From positions 5,472,001 through 5,536,000 of the forward strand of contig NZ_CP146101.1 of the NCBI RefSeq assembly GCF_037023745.1: a DNA stretch of 64,000 nucleotides. Reading direction: 5' to 3'. Every line of letters starts with the position of its first letter. The stretch's first letter is position 1. This document shows positions 18,461-25,780 of the stretch, piece by piece. A model generated the notes under the pieces. The model did not search any database and had not been told where the DNA came from. It saw nothing but the letters and a program-made list of their open reading frames with translations. The DNA is from Streptomyces sp. SCSIO 30461 (GTDB lineage: Bacteria > Actinomycetota > Actinomycetes > Streptomycetales > Streptomycetaceae). The position numbers and the translations under genes were made by a program.

Positions 18461-20014
18461 TCAGCTTTCCAGACCCTCCCGTCGGCCGTCGACCAGGCGC
18501 GGCAGGCCGAGCGGGTTCTCGTCGCGCAACTCAGGGGGGAGCAGCGCGGGCGGGACGGACTGATAGGTGACCGGCCGCAGCCAGCGCTCGATGGCGGTGA
18601 CCCCCACGGAAGTGAACGCGGAGGTGGCCGCCGGGTAGGGGCCGCCGTGGTACTGAGCGGGAGTGACGGCCACTCCGGTCGGCCATCCGTCGACCAGGAC
18701 CCGGCCCGCGAGCGGCACGAGCGACGCGAGCAGCTCGGCCGCCGCGGGGTACCCGGCGCCCTCCGCGTCCGCCTCGTCCTGGCCGAGGTGCACGGTCGCG
18801 GTGAGGTTGCCGGACAGCCGGGCGATCACGGCCTCGATCTCGGCACGCGACTCGTAGCGGGCGATCACGGTGACCGGGCCGAAGCACTCCTCCAGGAGCA
18901 GGTCGTGCGGGCCCTCGGCGGCCATCAGCCCGGCCGGTACGGTCAGGAAACCCGCGCTGACGGTGTGCTTCCCGCCGGCGCCGGGCGTGACAGGCGTCTC
19001 GACGCCGTCCAACGCGGCCCGTTCGGCGACGCCCGCGACGAAGGCGTCCCGCATCCGGTGGTCGAGCATCACCCCGGGCTCGGTCTCGCTCACCGCCTCC
19101 GTCAGGGACTTCAGCAGCCTGTCCCCCGCGTCGCCCGCCGGCGCGAGTACGAAGCCGGGCTTGGTGCAGAACTGGCCTTCGCCCAGGGTCATGGATCCGG
19201 CCAGGCCGGCGCCGATCGCCTCGGCCCGCTCGGCCGCCGCAGCCCTGGTGACCACCACCGGGTTGAGCGAGCCGAGCTCGCCGTGGAACGGGATCGGTAC
19301 GGGCCGGGCCGCGGCGGCGTCGAAGAGCACCCGCCCGCCGCGTACCGAACCGGTGAACCCGGCGGCCGCCACGAGCGGATGCCGCACCAACTCCACACCG
19401 GCGTCGAACCCGTGCACCAGGGAGACGAGGTCCTCGGGCAGGCCGACCCGGTGGGCGGCGCGCCGCAACACCGACAGGCACAGTTCGGAGGTGGCCGGGT
19501 GGTCGGGGTGGGCCTTGATGACGACCGGGCAGCCGGCCGCGAGGGCACTCGCGGTGTCGCCACCGGGCACCGAGAAGGCCAGTGGGAAGTTGCTCGCCGC
19601 GTAGACGGCGACCACTCCGAGCGGGATGCGCCAGCGGCGCAGATCCGGCCAGGGCGGGGTGCGGTCCGCATCAGGGTGGTCGATGCGGACGTCCAGGAAG
19701 GACCCTTCGTCCACGGCAGCGGCGAACGCCCGCAACTGGGCTGTGGTCCGGGCAAGTTCGCCGGTGAGCCGCACCGGGCCCAGGGCGGTCTCGGCGTCGG
19801 CGGCCTCGATGACGTGCTCGCCCGCCTCGTCGAGCAGCTCGGCGGCGGTGCGCAGCAGAGCGGCGCGGGCCCCACGGTCGGCGAGGGCGGCGCGGGCGGC
19901 GTGTGCGGCACGCACCACCTGGTCGAGCTCTTCGGCCGTGGCCTCGACCGCGACTTGTTCGCGCCGCGCCCCGGTCCGGGGGTCCACGCTCCACACCGGT
20001 GCTGCTCCGACCAC
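18461..20014 (-). CDS. Aldehyde dehydrogenase (NADP+), ketoglutarate-semialdehyde dehydrogenase type
   Basis: ALDH-superfamily enzyme of 517 residues. The subfamily fits 2,5-dioxovalerate/alpha-ketoglutarate semialdehyde dehydrogenases, which oxidise sugar-acid or hydroxyproline breakdown products to 2-oxoglutarate. The catalytic Cys is in GEGQFCTKPG, the general-base Glu in FHGELGSLNPV, and the cofactor loop is GFTGSVRGGR. The GTG at 20014 follows GGAAGGAAA. No sugar-acid catabolic genes lie nearby, so the substrate remains a guess. Confidence 0.88.
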   Translation of the reverse strand: MVGAAPVWSVDPRTGARREQVAVEATAEELDQVVRAAHAARAALADRGARAALLRTAAELLDEAGEHVIEAADAETALGPVRLTGELARTTAQLRAFAAAVDEGSFLDVRIDHPDADRTPPWPDLRRWRIPLGVVAVYAASNFPLAFSVPGGDTASALAAGCPVVIKAHPDHPATSELCLSVLRRAAHRVGLPEDLVSLVHGFDAGVELVRHPLVAAAGFTGSVRGGRVLFDAAAARPVPIPFHGELGSLNPVVVTRAAAAERAEAIGAGLAGSMTLGEGQFCTKPGFVLAPAGDAGDRLLKSLTEAVSETEPGVMLDHRMRDAFVAGVAERAALDGVETPVTPGAGGKHTVSAGFLTVPAGLMAAEGPHDLLLEECFGPVTVIARYESRAEIEAVIARLSGNLTATVHLGQDEADAEGAGYPAAAELLASLVPLAGRVLVDGWPTGVAVTPAQYHGGPYPAATSAFTSVGVTAIERWLRPVTYQSVPPALLPPELRDENPLGLPRLVDGRREGLES

Positions 20015-20386
20015 GGCTTTCCTTCCCCGGGGTTGATGCGCGGGTTGATGTCCGCGACGGTGCGGACCCTATTTCGGGGCGTTTGGAGGGGTCAAGGGAT
20101 ACCAAGGGCCGACCCGGGATCACCCGCACGGCGGAGACGGATCGTCGGCGACCGGGAGGTCCGCGAGCGAGCGGCTCCACGAGGGTGGTCACCATGAGAC
20201 CGAACCGCTCACCGCCGCTTCCGCCTCCCCGGCCTCCCCCGGCTCCAGCACCTCGGTCCCGCCGCCCAACCGGGTACGAGAGGTGCTGCGGGCCGTCACG
20301 ATCGCCTCCTGCGTCCCGTACCCCGCCCACGCCGCGAACGACGGGGCGGGCGCCAGGAGCACCATGGACGAGAGCTTCCTCCGTCC
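20015..20386. other. Non-coding or decayed stretch before the two-component remnant
   Basis: I see no convincing gene in these 372 bases. It presumably holds the aldehyde dehydrogenase promoter at its left end. The sequence from about 20270 to 20386 may be decayed upstream sequence of the adjoining sensor-kinase remnant. Confidence 0.4.
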
Positions 20387-20797
20387 ATGGGTATTCGACG
20401 TCGATGGGCGGCCAGACTGCGCACAGCGGTCTGGCTCACCCTGCACGTCGGTGTGGGCGCACTGGTCAGCGGGGCGTCACCGGCCCTGCCGCCGTTCGCC
20501 GTGACCACGGCGCTGCTGCCACTGTCCGCCGGGATCCGCGAGTGGGCTCGGCTGCCCGCGTCGCTGGACCGGCCCTGGGTCATCGCGCTCACTCCGTTCG
20601 CCGCGGCCGCGATGCTGCCGGCCCTGGCAGGCTGCGCGGGCCTGACGAACACGGAGATCGGGGAACGTCTCGGAGTGGGCCATGCCACGGCCAAGACACA
20701 TGTTGCGGCGGTGCTCGCGAAGTCCGGCACGCGCGACCGCACCCAAGCCGTCATCGCGGCGTACGAGTCGGGCTTCATCACCCCCAACCCCGGCTAA
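20387..20797 (+). pseudogene. Deletion scar: sensor-kinase N terminus joined to LuxR response-regulator C terminus
   Basis: The 136-residue frame begins with hydrophobic segments like the membrane part of an actinobacterial histidine kinase (LRTAVWLTLHVGVGALVSG, WVIALTPFAAAAMLPALAG). It then switches at about residue 83 to the second half of a LuxR/NarL helix-turn-helix (GLTNTEIGERLGVGHATAKTHV) and the usual response-regulator tail RTQAVIAAYESGF. The kinase catalytic domain, receiver domain and first recognition helices are missing. The simplest reading is an in-frame internal deletion of a kinase-regulator operon. Its TAA stop coincides with the target duplication of the neighbouring IS5-type element. 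Confidence 0.65.
20795..20797. repeat. Left copy of TAA target-site duplication
   Basis: TAA at 20795-20797 matches TAA at 23349-23351 directly outside the IS5-type inverted repeats, as expected for IS427-group elements that duplicate a TNA triplet. Confidence 0.7.
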
Positions 20798-20816
20798 GAG
20801 GACGTCTCACGTGGTG
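20798..20816 (+). repeat. Left terminal inverted repeat of the IS5-type element
   Basis: Reads GAGGACGTCTCACGTGGTG. It matches the right-end repeat at 16 of 19 positions. The transposase stop (TGA, minus strand, 20807-20809) lies within it. Confidence 0.75.
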
Positions 20817-20845
20817 ATCTTGGTGAGTTTCTTGTAGCAGGTCAG
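20807..20845 (-). pseudogene. Severed 3' end of the IS5-type transposase
   Basis: On the minus strand this reads LT-CYKKLTKITT followed by a stop. This is the expected ending after HFLAFLGLAAALT in IS5/IS427 transposases. It joins perfectly to the upstream part at 22515-22520 once the IS110 element and one copy of its GGTCAG flank are removed. Confidence 0.85.
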
Positions 20846-21082
20846 CCCTTCTGGTCCCTGTCGGGGAACGCCTTGCCGGCGTGAAAACATGATCGCGGCG
20901 CCCGCTCGCCGACTCCGGTTGCTCGTTGGGACACCAAGCCCGTAGGTCAGTCTGGTGCAGGGGCCGCTGCGGGGCCTTGCCTTGTTGCCGTAGAGCACGC
21001 CGGTCAGATTTCGTCTTCCCCGTGGCCCCTTGGGGCGGGCGCCGCCTGTACGAACGGAACGAGGGGGAAGGGGCACGCGCCC
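20846..21082 (+). ncRNA. Candidate bridge/seek RNA region of the IS110 element
   Basis: IS110-group elements encode a structured guide RNA in the non-coding end before the transposase gene. This 237-base stretch is non-coding, and the junction hexamer GGTCAG recurs twice inside it, at 20945-20950 and 21002-21007. That is what target- and donor-binding loops would need. At the second, the two preceding bases also match the right element end (CCGGTCAG). The RNA limits and folding are not established. Confidence 0.45.
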
Positions 21083-22432
21083 GTGGCGGAGACGGATGCC
21101 GAGGAGAGCGAGCAGGGACCGGAGCTGGTGGAGCGGGTCGCGGCGATCGATATCGCCAAGGCATCCGGGATGGTGTGCACCCGGGTGCCGCACGAGGACA
21201 AGCCCGGCCGGAGAGTACAGCGTGTGTGGCACGTGGCCGCGACCAGCGGCGCCATCCTGGATCTCGCGGACCACCTGATATGCCAGGGCGTCACCCGGGT
21301 GGTCATGGAAGCGACCTCGACGTACTGGAAGCCGTTCTTCTTTCTCCTGGAGGCGCGGGGGCTTGAATGCTGGCTGGTCAACGCGCGTGACGTGAAGAAC
21401 GTGCCTGGCCGCCCGAAGACCGACAGGCTCGATGCGGTGTGGCTGGCCAAGCTCGCCGAACGCGGCATGCTCAGAGCCTCGTTCGTGCCGCCAAAGCCGG
21501 TGCGGGAGCTGCGGGACCTGACCCGTTCCCGCGCGGTCCTCACCCACGAGCGCACCCGGCACAAGCAGCGCGCGGAGAAGCTCCTGGAGGACGCGCAGAT
21601 CAAGCTGTCCTCGGTGATCTCCGACATCTTCGGCGTCTCCGGCCGCGCGATGCTCGAGGCGCTGATCGCGGGCGAACGCAGCCCCAGGGCCCTGGCCGAC
21701 CTGGCACACGGCACCATCAAAGCCAGCCCCCAGGCCCTTCAAGAGGCACTGGCGGGCGGGTTCGAGGAACACCACGCGTTCATGCTGCGGATGCTGCTGG
21801 ACACCGTCGACTACCTCACCATGCAGATCGACAAGCTCACCGCCCGCATCACCACCCGTCTCACCGAGCTGTCCACGACCCACGACGACAGGGACGGTGA
21901 CAGGGACGACGACCGGCCCGGTCAGGGCATGCTGATGCCGCTGACCGACGTCGAGCGCCTGGACGAGATCCCCGGGGTGGGACCGGCCACCGCCCAGGTC
22001 ATCCTCGCCGAGATCGGCACCGACATGAGCGTGTTCCCCACCGCCGACCACCTGGCCTCCTGGGCCCGCCTATCCCCACGCACCTTCCAGTCCGGCCCGA
22101 AGAACACCTCCGGACCCGCCGGCAAAGGCAACCCCTGGCTGCGCGGAGCACTCGGCGAAGCCGCCATCTCCGCCGCCCGCACCGACACCTTCCTCGGCGC
22201 CCGCTACCGCCGCATCGTCAAACGCCGAGGCCACCTCAAAGCACTGGTCGCCGTCGCCCGCTCCATCCTGGTCACGGTCTGGCACCTCCTGAACGACCCC
22301 ACCGCCCGCTACCGCGACCTCGGCCCCGACTGGCACACCAAGAACCTCGATCCCGCCCGCAAGACCCGCGACCTCGTCCGCCAGCTCACCGCCCTCGGCC
22401 ACGACGTCACCCTCACCCCGGCAGGCGCCTGA
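21083..22432 (+). CDS. IS110-family transposase
   Basis: DEDD-type recombinase of 449 residues. The N-terminal RuvC-like domain shows the first acidic site in AAIDIAKASG, a second in VVMEATSTYWKP and the pair in GRPKTDRLDAVWLAKL. The C-terminal Tnp2/transposase_20 domain carries the helix-hairpin-helix LDEIPGVGPATAQVILAEIG and a serine in the SGPKNTSGPAGKGN region. The GTG at 21083 follows GGAAGGGG. The frame is intact with no lesion, so the element may still be active. Confidence 0.93.
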   Translation: MAETDAEESEQGPELVERVAAIDIAKASGMVCTRVPHEDKPGRRVQRVWHVAATSGAILDLADHLICQGVTRVVMEATSTYWKPFFFLLEARGLECWLVNARDVKNVPGRPKTDRLDAVWLAKLAERGMLRASFVPPKPVRELRDLTRSRAVLTHERTRHKQRAEKLLEDAQIKLSSVISDIFGVSGRAMLEALIAGERSPRALADLAHGTIKASPQALQEALAGGFEEHHAFMLRMLLDTVDYLTMQIDKLTARITTRLTELSTTHDDRDGDRDDDRPGQGMLMPLTDVERLDEIPGVGPATAQVILAEIGTDMSVFPTADHLASWARLSPRTFQSGPKNTSGPAGKGNPWLRGALGEAAISAARTDTFLGARYRRIVKRRGHLKALVAVARSILVTVWHLLNDPTARYRDLGPDWHTKNLDPARKTRDLVRQLTALGHDVTLTPAGA

Positions 22433-22451
22433 CACACCACCGCACCGCCCC

Positions 22452-23299
22452 TCAACCCCGTCGGCACAGCCCCAGGGGCCACATCGCCATGCCCGTCGAA
22501 CCCCCGAGTTTTCCGGTCAGGGCGGCTGCAAGACCAAGGAATGCGAGAAAGTGGGAGCCCTTGCGTTCGTACCGGACGGTGAGGCGGCGGTAGCCGAAGA
22601 GCCAGGCGATGGATCGTTCGATCTTCCAGCGGTGGCGGCCGAGCCGTTCGCTCGATTCGATGCCTGGCCGTGCGATGCGCGGGACGATGCGGCGCTCGCG
22701 GAGCCAGGCGAGGTGTTCGGCGGAGAAGTACGCCTTGTCCGCGCGGAGCTTTCCCGGGCGGTGCCGGCGGGGGCCTCGTCGGGAGCGGACCGCTGGTATC
22801 CCGCGGATCAGCGGCTTCAGTCCCAGCGTGTCGTTCGTGTTCGCGGCGGACACCGCGACGACAAGGGGGATGCCTTGGGCTTCGGACAGCACGTGCAGTT
22901 TGCTGCCCTTCTTGCCGCGATCGACCGGATTCGGTCCGGTCAGCGAACCCCCCTTTTCGCCCGCACACTCGCCGCGTCGGCGATCGCTGAAGACCAGTCC
23001 ACCTCGCCCCGGGCGCCGAGTTGGTCCAGTACCGCGCGGTGCAGTCGGCGCCACAGGCCCGCCTCGGTCCATACGGTGAACCGGCGATGGGCTGTCGCGG
23101 GCGACACGCCGAACGTCTCGGGAAGGTGCCGCCAGGCGCACCCGCTGGTCAGTACATACACGACCGCGGTGAACACGGCCCGCTCATCACACGGAGCAGT
23201 CCCGCCGCCCTGCGGACGGGACTTGAACGACGGTAGCAACGGTCCAACCAATTCCCACAGCCCGTCAGGAACCAGCCGCCGCGATAGATCAGCACCCAC
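22452..23299 (-). pseudogene. IS5/IS427-type transposase, two frames, C terminus cut off by IS110
   Basis: Frame A (23299 to 22940, 119 residues) has the IS5 N-terminal domain with WELVGPLLPSFK and GCAWRHLPETFG. Frame B carries the DDE region, with KGSKLHVLSEAQG, LRADKAYFS and RHRWKIERSIAWLFGYRRL. The two join by a -1 shift at an A4G6 run (minus strand, 22957-22948), which is normal for the group. Frame B reaches HFLAFLGLAAALT, then runs into IS110 sequence and stops after 20 foreign residues at 22452. Confidence 0.88.
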
Positions 23300-23329
23300 A
23301 AGCAGCCATGATGCCGCACGTTACGACAC

Positions 23330-23348
23330 CACCACATGAGACAGCCTC
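23330..23348 (-). repeat. Right terminal inverted repeat of the IS5-type element
   Basis: Inward reading GAGGCTGTCTCATGTGGTG is paired with the left end at 20798-20816 (16 of 19 identical). It is followed outside by TAA at 23349-23351, the second copy of the target duplication. Confidence 0.75.
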
Positions 23349-23462
23349 TAAGGGCTGTCCCGCACACGGAATGTCCGGGAACCGTAACAAGCGGATCCGC
23401 CACGCCGCCGCTCCCGTCCTCCCGGGTGGCAAACGGGCACAGGGGGAGAGCGGGGAGCGGAC

Positions 23463-24275
23463 ATGGCGCGGCACCGGAACCTGGGGATGAACGGCCGCAT
23501 AATGGCGGCGGCCATCGGCGTGGCGGGGGTCGCCGCGCTCGCGGCCGCGTGGACGAGTCAAGCGACCCCACCCGCGACCGAGTCGGCCGCGCCGCCCGCC
23601 AAGGAGGCACCGGAGCCGAAGCCGATCGTGAGCCAGACCTCCGTTCCGGACCCCAAGCTCCCCGCTCCCGTCGTCAGCATGGACATCGCGCACGCCTCGG
23701 ACAAGGGTGCCAAGGGCGTCAACCTGACGATCGACGACGGCCCGGACCCGACATGGACGCCACAGGTCCTCGACCTGCTCAAGGAGCATGGTGTCAAGGC
23801 GACCTTCTGCATGGTCGCAACACAGGCCAAGGCTCATCCCGACCTCGTCAAGGCCGTGGTCGCGGACGGCCACCGGCTGTGCGACCACTCCGTGTCGCAC
23901 GACACGGCCATGGACAGGTCGTCGCGTGCCCGCCAGTCCGAGGAGATCCTGGACGCTGCGCGGATGATCACCGAGGCCTCAGGAGGCGTCAAGCCGCTCT
24001 ACTACCGCGCTCCCGGCGGCGCTTTCACTCCTTACAGCCGCCAGATCGCGGCCTCTCGGGGAATGCGGCCGCTGGGCTGGAACGTGGACTCCAAGGACTT
24101 CAAGCAACCGGGGACGGCCGCGATGGTGACGACCGTGAAGAACGAGATCTCCAACGGGCCCACCATCCTGTTCCACGACGCGGGCGGGGACCGTAGCCAG
24201 TCGGTCGCCGCCCTGCGCGAGGTCGTGCCGTGGCTCCGGGAGCAGGGGTACGTCTTCGGATTCCCGGTGCGCTGA
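23463..24275 (+). CDS. Secreted or membrane-anchored polysaccharide deacetylase (NodB domain)
   Basis: Metal-dependent N- or O-deacetylase of carbohydrate polymers (carbohydrate esterase 4) of 270 residues. Residues 10-31 form a hydrophobic signal or anchor, followed by a Pro/Ala-rich spacer. The NodB motifs are in order: TIDDGPD (motif 1, catalytic and metal Asp), HSVSHD (motif 2, metal histidines), RAPGG (motif 3) and FHDAGG near the C terminus. ATG 23463 has GGGGAG about 6 bases upstream. It lies just outside the IS5-type element, so its promoter may have been altered by that insertion. Confidence 0.92.
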   Translation: MARHRNLGMNGRIMAAAIGVAGVAALAAAWTSQATPPATESAAPPAKEAPEPKPIVSQTSVPDPKLPAPVVSMDIAHASDKGAKGVNLTIDDGPDPTWTPQVLDLLKEHGVKATFCMVATQAKAHPDLVKAVVADGHRLCDHSVSHDTAMDRSSRARQSEEILDAARMITEASGGVKPLYYRAPGGAFTPYSRQIAASRGMRPLGWNVDSKDFKQPGTAAMVTTVKNEISNGPTILFHDAGGDRSQSVAALREVVPWLREQGYVFGFPVR

Positions 24276-24395
24276 CGCCGACCGGCCTGCGCCACGCCCT
24301 CCACTGAGTACGCCTACTCATGCCCATCGGGTCCGGGCCGAGGACGATGGGCCGTGCCGGTGTTCGGCCGGTATCGGGGCGGAAGGCGGGGGCGT

Positions 24396-25166
24396 ATGGG
24401 CAGGTTTCCGATAGCCGTGGCGGCCGTGGCGGCGGCTGCCGCCGCGCTGGTCTTCGCCTACGCGGCGGGGGCACCGACCGCTGTGGTGCTCGGCGTCAGC
24501 GCGGGTGTACTGAGCCTTCTGTGGCTGCTGCTCCTGCTCACCCTGCCCTGGAACCTGTACTTCCGGGCACATTCCGTGCTCGCCGAGATCGCGGTGAGTC
24601 GCGAGAAGGGGCTGGTGGTCTCCCCGGTTCGGGACGCCGAGGCCGCGCGGATCGCCCGCATGATGCTCCGGACGGCGGTGGCCGGCCATGTCGTGACAGC
24701 GTCGGTCGTCGTCGCGGTCACCTGGGCGACGGGGGAGTTCACGGGATACTGGTTCGCCGCGTTCTTCCTGCTGAGCACCTTCTTCCGCCCGGCAGGCGCC
24801 TACTTCGCCCAGCTGCGGCGGCGCCTCGGCACGCTGCTCACGGACGTCATGTATCCGCGGGACGATGTCGTCGCGCTGCGCGCCCGGGTGGACCGCGCCG
24901 AGGCCGGTACGCGTGCCCTGGAGGAGAAGGCTGAGGAGCAGTACCGCGCCCTCGCCGAACTGCGCCGCACCATGGACGCGGTGTCCATGGGCGCGCACGC
25001 ACGGGCCGAGGAGTCGGACCGCAGGATCGCCGCGCTGGGCAGGGAGTTCGAGTCCACGGTGAACCGCCTCACCGACAACCAGGAGATCATCGCCGGTGTG
25101 AAGGCGTTCCTGCGTCTGCTGCGCTCCGACGACACCGGTGACGGCACAGCCGCTGCCTCGGGCTGA
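24396..25166 (+). CDS. Membrane protein with C-terminal coiled coil, unknown function
   Basis: About 256 residues from ATG 24396. Two hydrophobic segments near the start (AVAAVAAAAAALVFAYAAG; SLLWLLLLLTLP) and two in the middle (VAGHVVTASVVVAVTWATG; WFAAFFLLSTFF) are followed by a charged heptad-like stretch from about residue 160, probably a coiled coil. I do not recognise a family. ATG 24396 has a G-rich site close upstream; an in-frame GTG at 24354 would add 14 basic residues. Confidence 0.7.
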   Translation: MGRFPIAVAAVAAAAAALVFAYAAGAPTAVVLGVSAGVLSLLWLLLLLTLPWNLYFRAHSVLAEIAVSREKGLVVSPVRDAEAARIARMMLRTAVAGHVVTASVVVAVTWATGEFTGYWFAAFFLLSTFFRPAGAYFAQLRRRLGTLLTDVMYPRDDVVALRARVDRAEAGTRALEEKAEEQYRALAELRRTMDAVSMGAHARAEESDRRIAALGREFESTVNRLTDNQEIIAGVKAFLRLLRSDDTGDGTAAASG

Positions 25167-25327
25167 GCGGCGACGGTCCCGGACCGCGCTGCGCGGCTGT
25201 CCTCTTCGTCGCTCGGAATCCGCGGACGCCCTGCTTCGAGCACCCCGGTGCGCGGGCGGCGGCGGTCACACGATATGCAGGAGGCTGGCCGCTCTCTTTC
25301 AACTTCCTTGTCCACCGGAGGACTTCC

Positions 25328-25780
25328 GTGCGCCCACTGCCTCGTTCCGTGTCCGGCTGGACCATGGCGGTGTTCGGTGTGCTCGCCGCGGCCATGGGTG
25401 TGGTGGGGTTGGTCGATCCGGACGCACTGACCCGTCTGCTGGGCTTCGCCCCCGCACCGGGCCCCGGCGGCCACCGCGCGCCGGGCGATCACACCCTGGT
25501 GTTCCTCACCGCGTCCTCGATGGCCGCGGTCAACATGGGCGTGTACTACATCCTGGCCTCCCTGGCGGACTGGCGGGCCTTCTTCCGCTGGACGGTGCCC
25601 TTTCGGCTGCTGACCTGCACGGTGTTCACCGTCGCCGTGGTCACCGGGCGGGCGCCGACCGGCTTTCTCGGTGTGGGCCTCTGGGAGGGCCTCGGGGCGG
25701 CGATCACCGGTGCGGCACTGTGGTACGAGGCCCGCCGCCGGGGCGGCCAGGACACGGCCACCCGGACAGCCCTCAGTTGA
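25328..25780 (+). CDS. Small four-helix membrane protein, unknown function
   Basis: The 150-residue product has about four hydrophobic segments: WTMAVFGVLAAAMGVVGLV, TASSMAAVNMGVYYILAS, FRLLTCTVFTVAVVTG and LGAAITGAALWY. No enzyme motif is visible. GTG 25328 is well supported by GGAGG seven bases upstream. Its last 8 bases overlap the end of the convergent permease gene. Confidence 0.75.
   Translation: MRPLPRSVSGWTMAVFGVLAAAMGVVGLVDPDALTRLLGFAPAPGPGGHRAPGDHTLVFLTASSMAAVNMGVYYILASLADWRAFFRWTVPFRLLTCTVFTVAVVTGRAPTGFLGVGLWEGLGAAITGAALWYEARRRGGQDTATRTALS

Larger units (their letters stand above)
20846..22520 (+). mobile_element. IS110-family insertion element nested in the IS5-type transposase
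   Basis: The element is bounded by the shared hexamer GGTCAG (20840-20845 and 22515-22520). Joining the flanks across one copy restores an unbroken IS5 reading frame, so the 1675-bp length is well defined. It has no terminal inverted repeats and carries one DEDD transposase with a long 5' non-coding end, as in the IS110 group. Which GGTCAG copy belongs to the element cannot be decided from sequence. Confidence 0.88.
20798..23348 (-). mobile_element. IS5-family (IS427-type) element, interrupted by an IS110 element
   Basis: Imperfect terminal inverted repeats begin GAGGACGTCTCACGTGGTG at 20798 and GAGGCTGTCTCATGTGGTG reading inward from 23348. The flanks are TAA direct repeats. Removing the 1675-bp IS110 insertion leaves 876 bp, a normal IS427-group size. 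The transposase is on the minus strand in two overlapping frames. Its last ten codons are separated from the rest by the inserted IS110 element, so the copy is probably dead. Confidence 0.88.

Noticed and set aside
20189..20446. Minus-strand frame beside the two-component remnant
   Set aside because: It overlaps the remnant, has no recognised domain and no supported start; it is probably chance.
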